64,000 nucleotides of DNA from Stropharia rugosoannulata (Eukaryota; Basidiomycota; Agaricomycetes; Agaricales; Strophariaceae). Each line of letters opens with the position of its first letter. The stretch's first letter is position 1. This document shows positions 10,617 through 21,272 of this stretch, in pieces. Made by a program: the position numbers and the translations under genes. A model generated the notes under the pieces. It was not told the origin of the DNA. It made no database searches and saw nothing but the letters and a program-made list of their open reading frames with translations. Location: positions 3,162,001-3,226,000 of the forward strand of contig JANCIK010000004.1 in NCBI GenBank assembly GCA_028532985.1. The letters are read 5' to 3'.

Positions 10617-11068
10617 GGCATTGCGCCCCTTCCTTGGTTTACTCCGTAGAGTACCCTTGTTACAGTAACCAGAGTAAATGGCCCTACATGTGGTGCCTCC
10701 ATAGCTATTTGAAATGACAAGTATCTAGTTAGGCACTATGTATTGTCGGTGCCAATACCTGATTCGGACATAATTTTTCCAAATGCAGCAATCACACGAT
10801 CAGCCTCCGCTGAGCGCTTCCGGCTAGGCGCGCCTCTCCGCTGGATCTCATTTCGTCTCTCAACTGCTCCCGCTCTGCACCCTGTTTTATGCGAGCTTGC
10901 ATGTGGTGGTCTGTTTCTACCTCCAGCGTTCATACCATAACTCTGCTGGGAGTCTGGTCCGCTGGGATGCCACATTCCTCGCCACTGGCCGCCCCTCCTT
11001 AGGTCCTCTGTGCTCCGCTGAGCCTATATATATGCCCTACTCTCATACTTTCAATCACTCAGCCACTC
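10617..11068 (+). promoter_or_regulatory. Intergenic region before accessory gene 4 (element B)
   Basis: No gene is seen. TATATATAT at 11025-11033 lies 36 bp before the ATG. CCGCTGAG-type motifs occur near 10806, 10842, 10957 and 11014. Confidence 0.4.
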
Positions 11069-12384
11069 ATGTCCAACGCACCCGCTCTGCTGTACAACTT
11101 TAGTAATGTCAAGCACCAGCTGGCATTAATCCAAGATATCAGAGGCTTGGCTTCCGCCATGCCTTCCAACTATACCGGGAGCCTCGAGCTTCTGGCTATT
11201 GACTTAGTACGCACAGCACTCAACTGGTCCGCTGGGCCTTTTACCCCGCTGACCACTCGAACTTTTTTAGAACCGCTGGCGTGATCCCCACGGCGGCATT
11301 ACTTGTATTATCAATAACAGCGAAGCTGTTGATATTCTCAACGAGACGCGTGCCATCTACACCTCCTTAGAGGCGGATCACCACTTCCGCACTTTCTCTC
11401 CCGCTGCCAACGCTTTTATCACTCTGCATGAGCAAGTTTTAAAAGCGAAAGCCGCTGCCTCGCGTCAGCGCATGCATACTCCCACTGGACCAGTACGCTG
11501 TGTGCTTGCTGCCTCTCTCTATCTTTTTAATCGTCCGCTCAGCGCAACGTTCGCCTCCTCTCGCGCTCCGCTGCCGATCCTGAGACGGTCTCTGCCCCTG
11601 GAGGTACCTCATCCCCCGATTCCGATGACGACAAGGTGTGACTGACTTCCTTCACCCTTTTAGATATTACTAACATGCAGCTGTACCTTCTCCTTAAAAA
11701 GATGGCCCTCGATGACAAGATCGAGGCTGCCACTGAGGGCGGGGTACCTAGCCGCCAGAATACCCCAGAGCCTAGTCCTTCGAAGAAGCGCTCAGCGCCT
11801 CCTCCCGACACTCCTCGTCAGGTTCGTTCTGTTGCGTCTTCCCTCTCTCGTTACTTTCTTACTTCTATGTCAGCGGGAGCGCACTGAGGCCAGCGGACAT
11901 CGCACTCGTGTGTTTGGCCACGGCATGACACTCCGCTCTTCTGACAACCGGCGCTCTCCGCGCGACACACCGTTCCACGACGCTTCCTCTAAGAAGGCCC
12001 GTCTCGGCGCTGACGGCGTTCCTACGTTCGCCGATTCTCCTTTCATTCTACAGGGTGCGCTCTTTGCCCTCACTCTTCTCCGTTGCGTCCGCTGAACTAC
12101 TTCATCTTCTTTTAGGTACCAATCTTACTCTTTCGAATGACAAAGTCAATGCCTGTCTCGACGCTGCTACCAACCTCATTAAGGAACCGCTGAACACCGG
12201 GAACCCATCCGAGCTCGTCACTCGCCGTCTCATCGGAGACTTGCAAGCTGAGATCATCTGTGACTTGCACAAGATTGACTTCATCCTGAAGCGCCGCGCT
12301 CTGCTCGTTAAAGAGTTAGAGACTTTACAGCGCAGCTTGGATTTGACTGGGACCAGCCCCGCTGAGGAGCCCGTGCCACAGTGA
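11069..12384 (+). pseudogene. Accessory gene 4 of element B (in-frame TGA in exon 3)
   Basis: Exons 11069-11206, 11271-11492, 11543-11821, 11874-12054 and 12116-12384 align one-to-one with 1455-2769. Both ends are well conserved (NFSNVKHQLALIQDIRGLAS; LVTRRLIGDLQAEI). In exon 3 codon 11639-11641 is TGA, where the A copy has TGG. Unless an unusually short intron removes it, translation stops after about 152 residues. The middle part is rich in Ser, Pro and basic clusters (SKKARLG). The acceptor before exon 3, CCGCTCAG, is a copy of the B motif, just as the A acceptor is a copy of the A motif. Function is unknown; likely nuclear. Confidence 0.55.
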
Positions 12385-12504
12385 CGGCCTTCTTAATTAC
12401 TCCGCTGAGCGCCTCAAAGTGGTCCTTAGCTAGTTCCTTTTGTACCTTTCTCCTTTAGTTTACCCAATATATTCTATTGTGGTCTCCTTTTCTACTTTGT
12501 GCCT

Positions 12505-13164
12505 CTAAGCATCGGGCTCCGCCCACCCATCCTCATCATCATCTTCTTCATCCGCTGAGACTTGGCCGCTGCCTGAAACCACTCCTGGTTCATCAAAGAT
12601 GTAGTCTTTAGGTATGGCCGGCTCGTAGTCTGGCGCTGACATCATCTTGTTGAGGTTCTCGCGCGTTTGATCAATAATATCGTCTAAGTCCGCTGGCAGC
12701 TTCAGCTGACGCCTGGCAAAGTAGGGTATTAAACGGAATGCTGCGACTTTGTCTTTCAGCACCGACCCATCCAGCTCAGCGACTAGATAAGCGCCTCCTT
12801 CCTTCCGCGCGATGACGATGTATGGTCCATTCCAGCGCGCCAACATTTTGCGATTTAAGCTGGACTCAATGCCAGAGTTACGCATCAGTACGACATCGCC
12901 AGGTTTGAATGCATAGTCTCTGATCTTAGCGGAGTGTTTCCGCTCGAACTCTCTGATAGCATCCCGCTTTATCTTTGACACCCGCTGACGCATCTCCTCC
13001 ACTGTGTCCCTGTGTTTGGCCAGCGCGCGCGCACGATACCCTACTAACTCCTCTGTGGTAAGTACCCGATCTGGTAACTTGACCAGCCACGTCGCTTCAG
13101 CGATGTCCAGCGGTAGTATCGGGTGCGCGCCAGTGACCATGAAGAAGGGTGAACACCCAAATCC
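12505..13164 (-). pseudogene. pol: C-terminal part of element B integrase, after an in-frame stop
   Basis: Continues the pol frame beyond the TGA at 13165-13167. It contains PFFMVTGAHPILPLD-type sequence, the basic KRDAIREFERKHSAKIRD helix, a GPY-like module (RWNGPYIVIARK) and an acidic tail. The frame is open to the stop at 12505. Read-through would be needed for a complete integrase. Confidence 0.8.
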
Positions 13165-15709
13165 TCAGCGGACTGTAACACGATCCGCCCACAGCACATG
13201 GTAGAAGAACTTGCTCCAGCGCTTATGTGCGCCCTCGGTACCTCCACACGCTTTCCACAACATTTGTCTGATGTCCCAATGGGGCCGCTCTATCTTTCCG
13301 TTCGCCTGAGAGTTGTACGCTGAGATTGTAATCCCTGTAATACCATACTTCTTTTCTAAGTACTTGAGCGCTGCGCGGAACGGTCCACCGTTATCTGTGA
13401 TTATCTCTCTAAGACATCCCCAGCGGCAGATAATATCCTCAAACATCCACTGCACTATCGCCCTTGCGTTCTCTTTCTTCAGCGGATGACCTTCCACCCA
13501 TGAGCTCAGCGCGCACCGCCCGTGCACTATGTAGTTGTACCCATTCGAGGCAGGTGACATGTGCATAGTGTCCGCGTGTAGCTGCTGGAAGATGGACGGC
13601 GTATGTGTCTCTGTCCGCGGAATCTGGATAATCGTCTTTTGCCTCAGCTGACACACATGGCATGTCTTGACATACCAGTAGACATCCCGCTCCAGCTCTG
13701 GCCACCAGAAGCGCTCCATCAGCAGCTTGCGCGTGGCGTATGCGCCTCTGTGCCCCAGACTGTCATGCGCGGCGCGCAACATACGCGTCCGCTGAGCGGG
13801 ATCAACTACTAGTTTATGTGCCTCGTCCACTGAGCGCCGGTACATCTGCCCATCCTTGTCTAAGAAGAAGTTTCGTGCGTTACAGATGAAATTCTGATAC
13901 TCCCGCTCGCTCATATCCTTGGGTCTTGTACTGGGATTTTGCAGCCAATACCTTATCATAGGCAGCTTATCATCCATGTCCTTCCCCGCTGACGTTCGAT
14001 TCCGCTCATCGTACTCTTCGTCTTCCAACTCATCTATCTTTGACTCTGGAATTACATGTGCCAGAACAAATTTCTCTAAGTACGCCCGCTGAGCGGGCGA
14101 CACCTCCTCTGTCTGTAGGAAGTTACGCACTGTCCGCTGTTCTTCTCTCGTCTCTTTTCTCGCCCGCTCCAGCTCTAACTGGAAACAGTCCACCGAATGT
14201 GCCTCCGCTCTAGCTGGCTCAGCGGGACCATCAAACAACTCGTTGAGGAATCCAGCTTGTAGATACCCTCCGCGGTCGTCGATCTGGTCCTTGAACTCTT
14301 CTAAACTCAGCGGATCGGGATCCTCTTCATACACTTTTTCGTACTCCAGCGGACCTACTTCTTGGTCATCATCCTCCGCTGAGTGCTCATACTCTTCATC
14401 TCCTGGTTGTCCTTCTCGTCGCGACAGGCCGTCCGCGCCAAACGTTTTGCCTGCTACATGCTTCAACTGAAAGTGGTACATAAGGATCTTGTCTATCCAG
14501 CGGTTAATGGTAGCGTTAGGTCCCATGCCCGGATTATCCAACATCCCTTTGAGATATTTGGCATCCGTCTCCACTACCAACTTCCGCGCTCCGATGAGCC
14601 AGTAATAGCACGCCTGCAGCGCTCGCAATAGCCCGTATAGCTCTCTCTTTGGTTGTGAGAACCGCTGTTCCCTCTCAGTTAACAGAATTGACCCAAAGCG
14701 GGCGTACACACGCTTCTTCGCGTTCAGCGGATCTTGCTGGTAGATATAAAATCCTACAGCGCGCCAAGACGTATCTACTGCCAGCGTGATTGGTCCTGGC
14801 AGTGTATAGTCCAGCGGCTTGACACAGTGTGCGTTCCGCGCTCCATCCTTCAATGCGTCCATACTGGCTTGCTGCGCTGGCCCCCACTCAAAGGGTTCTT
14901 TCCCACGCAACAATCGCTGTATGTGCTCCGCTCGCTTAGCGTAGTCTGAGATGTAAATACGCAGGAGCCCCATCGTACCCATGAAGGCGCGCACATCGCT
15001 GACATTCTTACACGGTCCCCAGTTGAGGATGGCATGCACTTTATCTGGCGCTGGCTTTCGACCCTCGTAGGTACATAAGTGTCCCACCACTACAATCTCC
15101 GCTGCACACAATATGGATTTCTTTCCGCTGAAAGTCCCTCCTGAGTACTTCATCCGCTGAACTATCCTGTTCACATTCTGCATGTGTTCCCACACAAAAC
15201 GCCTGATTCCGCTGTTCTCTGGAATCGTCTCGTACCCTCCATCCTCTAATTCATACCGTGTCTTCGGTCCGCGGATAGGCACATCGTCAATGTACGGCTC
15301 CGTGACGTCTGGTATTTCATCGCGGAGAATATAAGTTACATCCTCATGAAAGATGGGTACAGAATTGGTCCAGCCCATTGGTAAGGTTACTAAGCGGAGC
15401 GCACCAAACGGTGTCTGGAATGTTGTTAAGTCGCGAGACGACTCCGCTAAGAGCCGCTCGTCGTAGCCTACATACAAGTCCAGTATTCCACCGCACGCAC
15501 GCCCAGCGAAGTGTTCTGCCAGACTCTCCGCTGCCGGCGGCAATCCTGAGTGCGCGATGGTAACAGCGTTCAGCGGCTCTAAGCTGTGTACTATTCTAAA
15601 GGACACCCCGTCTTTCTTTGTTACTGTGAACCAGCGCGACCGGTACGATGAACTGGATGGTTCATAAGTCCCAGCGCGGATCTTAGTAGCGATGAACTCG
15701 CACACCCGC
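13165..15709 (-). pseudogene. pol: RT, RNase H and integrase core of element B pol
   Basis: Order: RT with LVTLPMGWTNS and catalytic YIDD (EPYIDDVPIRG); RNase H with DTSWRAVGFY, ETDAKYL and DGLSRR; a variable acidic linker; integrase with the HHCC zinc finger (CHVCQLRQK), LHADTMHM, ITDNGGPF and GKIERPHWD. The order RT-RNase H-integrase is that of Ty3/gypsy elements. The frame ends in TGA at 13165-13167 within the CCGCTGAGG motif, where A1 encodes Arg-Arg. The 5' side is cut at 15709 by a solo LTR; the N-terminal part lies at 17130-17864. Confidence 0.85.
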
Positions 15710-17129
15710 TGAGAGGTCTGCCGCGGGGCTAGACTCGAATCACAAGAGACACAAACACACACAACCCCAGCAGAGCGAGATCCTATCCCTTAGATCGAGC
15801 GACGCTCTTCAGCTAAACGGATTATAGATGTCTACGCTTCTCCTGGTCCTCTCCGCTGAGCGGACTGTGATGTTTGAGAGTCTCGTAAGTTCTGTCCAGA
15901 TGGATATCCGCTGTACAGTGCCTGCAAGTTCGTTTTTAAGGAGGGGTTTAATTCTAGAAGTCTCAGATTAATGTCTGGGCGACCTCCGCTGAGCGCAGGG
16001 TATCGATAGTAATGTATAGTTTTGATGGTGGCTCCGCGGGGCTTATTCCGCTGAGTGGGTTTGAGGTCCGGTGACCGATGCAGATGCTCACACAAGCTGG
16101 TATTCCCAATTGTGCCCCGCTCTGCTGACTATCCAAAGTTGTTCCGCTGGGACTGTCCAAAGTCCTGTTCCGCTGAGGCTATCCAGAACCTCGTTCACCC
16201 GGTGGTGCAGTCTCAATTCACAAAACACTACAGCGCGAGTTTTCGTACACGGTTGTACTGACTCCCCGCTGAGCTCTCCAAATGACCCGGTGGCCAGAAG
16301 CTATCCAAAACTTCTATGATTCACAATACACTTCACAGTAAAGACCCTAACAAAAGCTAAACACAGCCCGCTGACGGTCTGGGACAGAGCCCAACACACA
16401 GATCTAGTGGGTAGACAATTGCTTGATTTCCGTAGTTACAATTACAAGTTTATATAGACGCGCATTGTGTACTAATTTAGGTGGAGAGTAAATACTAGCA
16501 ACGCCGGACCAAAGGTCCGCTGAGCGCATGTGCCTCCGCTGGGCGCTTTGATGGCTACTCCGCTGAGCGCGACCTGATCCTGTTGTGTTACCAGCCTCCG
16601 CCGAGAGACACTGTTAAACTCCGCTGGGCGGTTCCGTCTTGGTCATCGAGGCCTGGTTACTGCTGCCCAAAGTTCCCCAGCGGAGTCCGTGCTGTGTGCA
16701 TTGTTTATTCCCTCGGGCATCACACGCTCCAGCGCGCGCGCCACGGTCACCTGACGAGTGGACTTAGGCAAATTTCGCCTTCGTGATGTGTTCCGCTGAG
16801 CCCCTTTGAGACGCTGTCTACACACAGTCCTGCTCGTCGCCTTTGATATTTTCCGCTCAGCTGTACTCCTGCCTCCCGCTGGGACGACAGTAACCGTTAT
16901 GTGCTCCGCTGACTGCTATTCCGGGTACTTCAGCTGTGTACTTATGGCCTGTACAGTCCGCTGAACCCCACACAACCGCCCGCTGAGCACACGCGTGATG
17001 ATTTGTGATGCACGCGCTGAGCGCTGAGACGACTGACCAGGCTAGTCACCGCTCCGCTGTACCCCTGCACTCCAGCCCAAACCGCCTGCTGTGGCCCTTT
17101 ACAGCCTTGGTGTAAACGCAGGCCTGTCA
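15710..17129 (-). mobile_element. Solo LTR-B inserted in element B pol
   Basis: 1420 bp, TGAGAGG to CCTGTCA on the plus strand, flanked by the 4-bp duplication CCGC (15706-15709 and 17130-17133). Removing it plus one repeat restores the codons of MYERVCEF. No internal sequence remains, as expected after LTR-LTR recombination. The target is a half-site of the family-B dispersed motif. Confidence 0.9.
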
Positions 17130-17864
17130 CCGCTCATACATGCCTGGCGGAATGGGTATATTTTTCAGTACCCACGGCGTATGTTCTACCGTTGGAATAT
17201 CCACCAGCGGGAAGAAGTCTGTTCTAAACCTCCCCTTTTCCGTGTCATCCCACGCAAACGCCTCATTCTGCTGCATGAACACCTGATGTACTAGCTTGCG
17301 CTCCTCTGGCCACAGGAAATCTCCTCCGTGCGCTTTATCTATTTCCTCCTTCTGCTCCGCTGTGTACCTTCCCGTGGGTACAAACTCGGGTGGGTGTGCC
17401 GTCAGCGGAGGCATTTCTTTCAGCGGATCTCCCTTTATCTCCCTCACTATTCTGAACTTCTCTGGTAGCTCTTGATAAACGGGTCTGACCTTGTCAGCGA
17501 CCGGTTTATATTTCTTTCCTGCAAAGACGGTTACGGTAGTGGCATTTTTACCCGTTAACCGCTTTCTAGTTACTCCTTTCCGCGCTGACTGGCCTTGCTC
17601 GGGGTCCGCTGAGCGGAATTGCCCCCTAGGCTCTCCTTTCACTGTCTCTTTTTCTCGCCATTCCTTTTGCTGAAAGTACTTATAAATTGATGCTTTCTCT
17701 TTATCCTCCATCTTAGCCTCGTGCACAGCTTGAGCCATGTACACATCTCTCAGCTCAGCGGAGCCAAATCTCCCTCCCTTCTTTGGCAACACATACCCCG
17801 CTATCTCTATCTTTCCAGTCCTATCATCCCGCTCGAACATTAACGCGACCTCTCCTTGACGCAT
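17130..17864 (-). pseudogene. pol: N-terminal part of element B pol, cut off by the solo LTR
   Basis: Start ATG at 17864-17862 overlaps the stop of the protease ORF as TGATG. The first residues are MRQGEVALMFERDD. The region has a basic middle (VTRKRLTGKNATTVTV) and the entry to RT (WVLKNIPIPPGMYER). It continues in frame at 15709 after excision of the LTR. The same layout is seen intact in A1 at 22691-25311. Confidence 0.8.
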
Positions 17865-19141
17865 CAAATCATCGAGGACTGAAAATCCTGGTCGGCGTGC
17901 GGCTCCCCCGCTGCGCTGGAGTCCTGCACATCTGGCTCCCGCTGAAGTATCTTCGGCCCACACCCCCGATTATACGTAGGTACCACTAGCTTCCGCTGAG
18001 TGTTTGGGTCCGTCAGCGTAAGTTCCACTGTGCCATCCCCGCGCGTCTTCACATTGCTTTCAGTGAGAATTTCAAACGGCTTCCCCAACAGAACCTCATA
18101 GGCGGCCGCGCTGATAACGTGCACTTGTAGGTACACTGTCAGTCCGCTGAACACAAAAGGTACATTCCGCGCTAAACCCTTAGTCGACTCGACTTGTTTG
18201 TTAGCGCTCTGCATCCTAATGGTAAAGTCAGGATCCCAGCTTAAGCCTAGTCGCTCTGCGGTATCTTGCGCCATGGACACTATTTGCGATCTGCTGTCGA
18301 GCAGAGTTTCTGCACGGCCTTTCCCATTGATCAGCGGAAATACCGCCTTGAGATGGTGCGACTCTCGTGCCACAATTAATCCCTTGGGCTTTTCGCCTGG
18401 TTGTAGCGTCGAGATATACTGCTCATAGGGATCCTCCATGATTATTGTGCCGGGTTGTAAGCCACCGCGCTCCTCCGCGCAAGTGAGGAACGTCGCCGCT
18501 GGGAGCTCGTCCATTCGCATGAACTCTTCTTCTTCGTTCTCTTGCTTCAGCTGGGCGATGGCCTCATCCATCTCCCACTCCTCTGCCTCATAATCCAACT
18601 GCAAAACCCGCATGGTATTTACATCCAGCGGAACTTTGCGCGGTATGATACGCTCGACAAACTTCCTCCTAAACCCCACTGTAGAGATCCCCAATAATTG
18701 TCCTTGAGTGATCTCTATTTTCTGGCTCTCTAAACGCTTAAGGACTTCGTCCGCTTGCGCTTCATCCTCAATGGCCGCGCGCAACTTATACGCTGGCTTC
18801 CTCTTCTCTAGCACTGGCATCGGCGCCTCTCTTACAGGCGGCCGACTCTTTTCTGGTACGCGCAGCGGAGGAACCATTACATACGGCACCTGCGCTGGCT
18901 TTTTATTCTCCCCAACTTTCTGCGCTGGCGCTGCGAAGCTTACTTTCTTTTTCTCCGCTCCGCTGGGCGCCTGTCTACTAATCTCTTCTATAAACTCTTC
19001 CTCATCTCCGCTGTCGACCTCCTCGATAGTTGTCCTTGGTGTACTTCTTACTGGTAGCTTCTTATTTACGTCTTCCGGGTTCTTGGGTTTATCAGAGCCG
19101 CTACGCTGAACTCTGCCCGCGCTTCCCTTCATCAGACTCAA
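17864..19141 (-). CDS. pro: Aspartic protease ORF of element B
   Basis: About 425 residues in the -1 frame relative to gag. The C-terminal half resembles a retroviral-type aspartic protease: GRAETLLDSRSQIVSMAQ, with a later hydrophobic VLLGKPFEILTESN. The usual D-S/T-G triplet reads DSR here but DSG in A1 and A2, so activity is doubtful. The N-terminal half is low-complexity, Lys/Pro rich with acidic runs. A GGGTTTC heptamer lies two codons before the gag stop, and the ORF ends in TGATG overlapping pol. Confidence 0.75.
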   Translation of the reverse strand: MSLMKGSAGRVQRSGSDKPKNPEDVNKKLPVRSTPRTTIEEVDSGDEEEFIEEISRQAPSGAEKKKVSFAAPAQKVGENKKPAQVPYVMVPPLRVPEKSRPPVREAPMPVLEKRKPAYKLRAAIEDEAQADEVLKRLESQKIEITQGQLLGISTVGFRRKFVERIIPRKVPLDVNTMRVLQLDYEAEEWEMDEAIAQLKQENEEEEFMRMDELPAATFLTCAEERGGLQPGTIIMEDPYEQYISTLQPGEKPKGLIVARESHHLKAVFPLINGKGRAETLLDSRSQIVSMAQDTAERLGLSWDPDFTIRMQSANKQVESTKGLARNVPFVFSGLTVYLQVHVISAAAYEVLLGKPFEILTESNVKTRGDGTVELTLTDPNTQRKLVVPTYNRGCGPKILQREPDVQDSSAAGEPHADQDFQSSMI

Positions 19142-21225
19142 TCGAAACCCTGGCTCAGCGCTGCATCCCGCTCCGCTTTCATGGTCGCGATCAGCTGCCG
19201 CTGTTCCTCTATCACCTCCTCTGGTGTCTTGACCGCTGAGCGCTCTTTTAAGAACGCCTTCCGACTGTCCAGCTCCTGCTGCAGCGTTCGAATTTGCTCT
19301 TCATAAGTCTCATCGAGAGAGCTGGCTGGTTGGTAGACCTGGGCGTACACCATGCTCGGCGGAGTCCCCATGTACGCTGGGTGTACCGGCGCCATGTAGG
19401 TCTGCTGCACTGGCGGCCCATTCTTCTTATGCCACTCATCTACACGTTCTTTGATAGCGCGCGAAGGGTCCCAAGGTAATGACGATCCATCTGGCAGCTG
19501 GAGCCTTCCAGCTTCCGTAATGATTATCTTCCCAGCGGACAGATCCTGTTGCCTCACAATACACTCCGCTACAATGTGTCCCGTCTGTTTACAATAGAAG
19601 CACCTCGGTTCAGGTCGCTGTTGGTATTGAAACGGACGCGGCGGCGCTCCGCTGAAACCTGGTCCTCCCATTGGCATCATAGGTACCGCTGGCTGGACTG
19701 GCGCAGCGACAGGCGCTGCCCGTGACGACATTACATTGCGCAGAATATCTTCCAACTCCTTCTTATTGGTCTCCTTTGACTTCGACACCGTCTTTTCTAC
19801 CAGCGACAACGTATCTTTAAACGACGCTACAAAACCCTTCAAGTCCTCAATCTCCCCGCGCAGCGTATGCACCTCCGCTGACTCGGTCTTGATGGCAGGC
19901 ACAGGCATGAGCCCGTCCGCTGAGTCTCGAGTCAGGCTGAGCGAAGTGCTAGGATTCTTGGTGCGCGCCATCTGCTCCGCCATTTCCGCCACCTGCTTCA
20001 GCGGATACATGTCCTCAGTCCGCGCTTCCACCTGAATCCCCGCTGGCGCCGTAAAGGGTATATTGCGTTCCTTTAGGTACTTGTCAAACGACGTCCTCGT
20101 AGTGTAGTCAATATCCAGCTTGTTAAACAACCTCTCCCTGAACCCCGCTGTGAGACTGTTGGTGAAGTAGGTCACCAGCGTATGATTAGCCAGCAAGGTA
20201 GGTGCCTTGGTCAACTTCGCTGCCTCCGCTAAGAATGCCCGCTTGAAGTCCAACAGCACCTGGAGGTCTTCCTCCGAGATGCGCTGGTTCTCCTTGCACA
20301 GCTTCTTTAGGCGCGCGATGGACCCCATCTGAATACTGATCACCTCAGGATATTCATTGAGGATCATCTTCTTCAGCTCAGCGTAACTCTTGGTGTCATA
20401 GCCTGGTAAATTCTTCCACTCCTCCGCTGTCTGCATGGGTACATATTTGATTACATAGCCTCTCCTCTCATCATCCTCCGTCACCTCAGCGCGCTTGAAC
20501 CAGTCCTCTAAGTCCTCGAAGTAGCGTGGGAGTTCATCACGCTCAGCGGAGGGGTCGAAGCTTGGTGCACCGCGCGCTCCGCGCACAGGCATAGACGTTT
20601 CCTTAGGCATGGTGATAATTTCAGGGGGCGGTTCGTGTTCACTTGTGGAAAGGTCTGACAAGTCTCCTTCAAATATATCCCTGGCCACGCGCTCGGCCTC
20701 ACTCTCACTATTATCTGTCGTCCGCTGAGCGGATCTCTTAGCAGTCTCGAATACTTCCGAAAACGGAGGAGGTGTGTCTTGAGTAGCTTGGCTATCTGAT
20801 GAGCCAAATGGTGCAACTTCAAGCGTAATGTCTCCGTCCGCTGAGCGGTCGTCTGTTTCAATTCCAGAAGGCGGTCCCCAGAATCCGCTGGGCCCGTCCT
20901 CCCGCTCTGAGTCACTCTCTGTAAGCGCTCCTGGTACGCGCTGAGCAAGATCCTGCGTTTCTATCTGTAGCCACGCCTCTTCCTTTGCTTTCCTCTTCGC
21001 TTTTCTATCTCGAGTAGGTGTAATCACCAATGGTTCCACAAGCTCAGCGTCTTTCTTGCTCCTAGTCGATCGCCAGCTCGGAGGCAATATACCAAATGAT
21101 GGTCTAGCCTCCGCTGGTTCTGCTAGCGACGACGGTGCAGGAAATTTGCCTCGCTTGTTACTCGTCCCCGTTGTATTTGAAATTTTTGAAATGTTTTGTA
21201 ATAGGCGCTAAGCCGTGGTCCCCGA
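19138..21225 (-). CDS. gag: Gag of element B
   Basis: Coding similarity to A1 gag extends upstream of 21087 to about 21220, yet the first in-frame ATG is far downstream, at the codons for MPKETSMPVRG. The protein has an acidic Ser-rich N-terminal third, a central capsid-like helical region (DWFKRAEVTEDDER, EEWKNLPGYD), and a CCHC zinc knuckle CFYCKQTGHIVAEC near the C-terminus, then a coiled-coil-like tail. The stop TGA at 19138-19140 follows GGGTTTC GAT. The start is unresolved: non-AUG initiation or a spliced leader exon from the LTR would each explain the conserved upstream frame. Confidence 0.75.
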
Positions 21226-21272
21226 AACACTATATGAGATTTCTGAACCTACCCCTCGCGGTGGGCTCCAGA
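21226..21272 (-). other. Leader and primer-binding site of element B
   Basis: The minus strand reads TC then TGGAGCCCACCGCGAGGG directly after the LTR (21253-21270). A TGG start two bases from the LTR is the normal place for a tRNA 3'-end primer. The tRNA species was not identified. The same site occurs at 5212-5229, 41876-41893 and 57712-57729. Confidence 0.8.

Noticed and set aside
7091..12384. Antisense cassette as spurious frames opposite pol
   Set aside because: It does not overlap pol; exons keep phase over introns and protein conservation between A and B is much higher in these frames than in others.
12384..12505. tRNA or other RNA gene between the cassette and pol
   Set aside because: No cloverleaf or polymerase III boxes; only convergent 3' ends with a shared ACCCAATATATT sequence.
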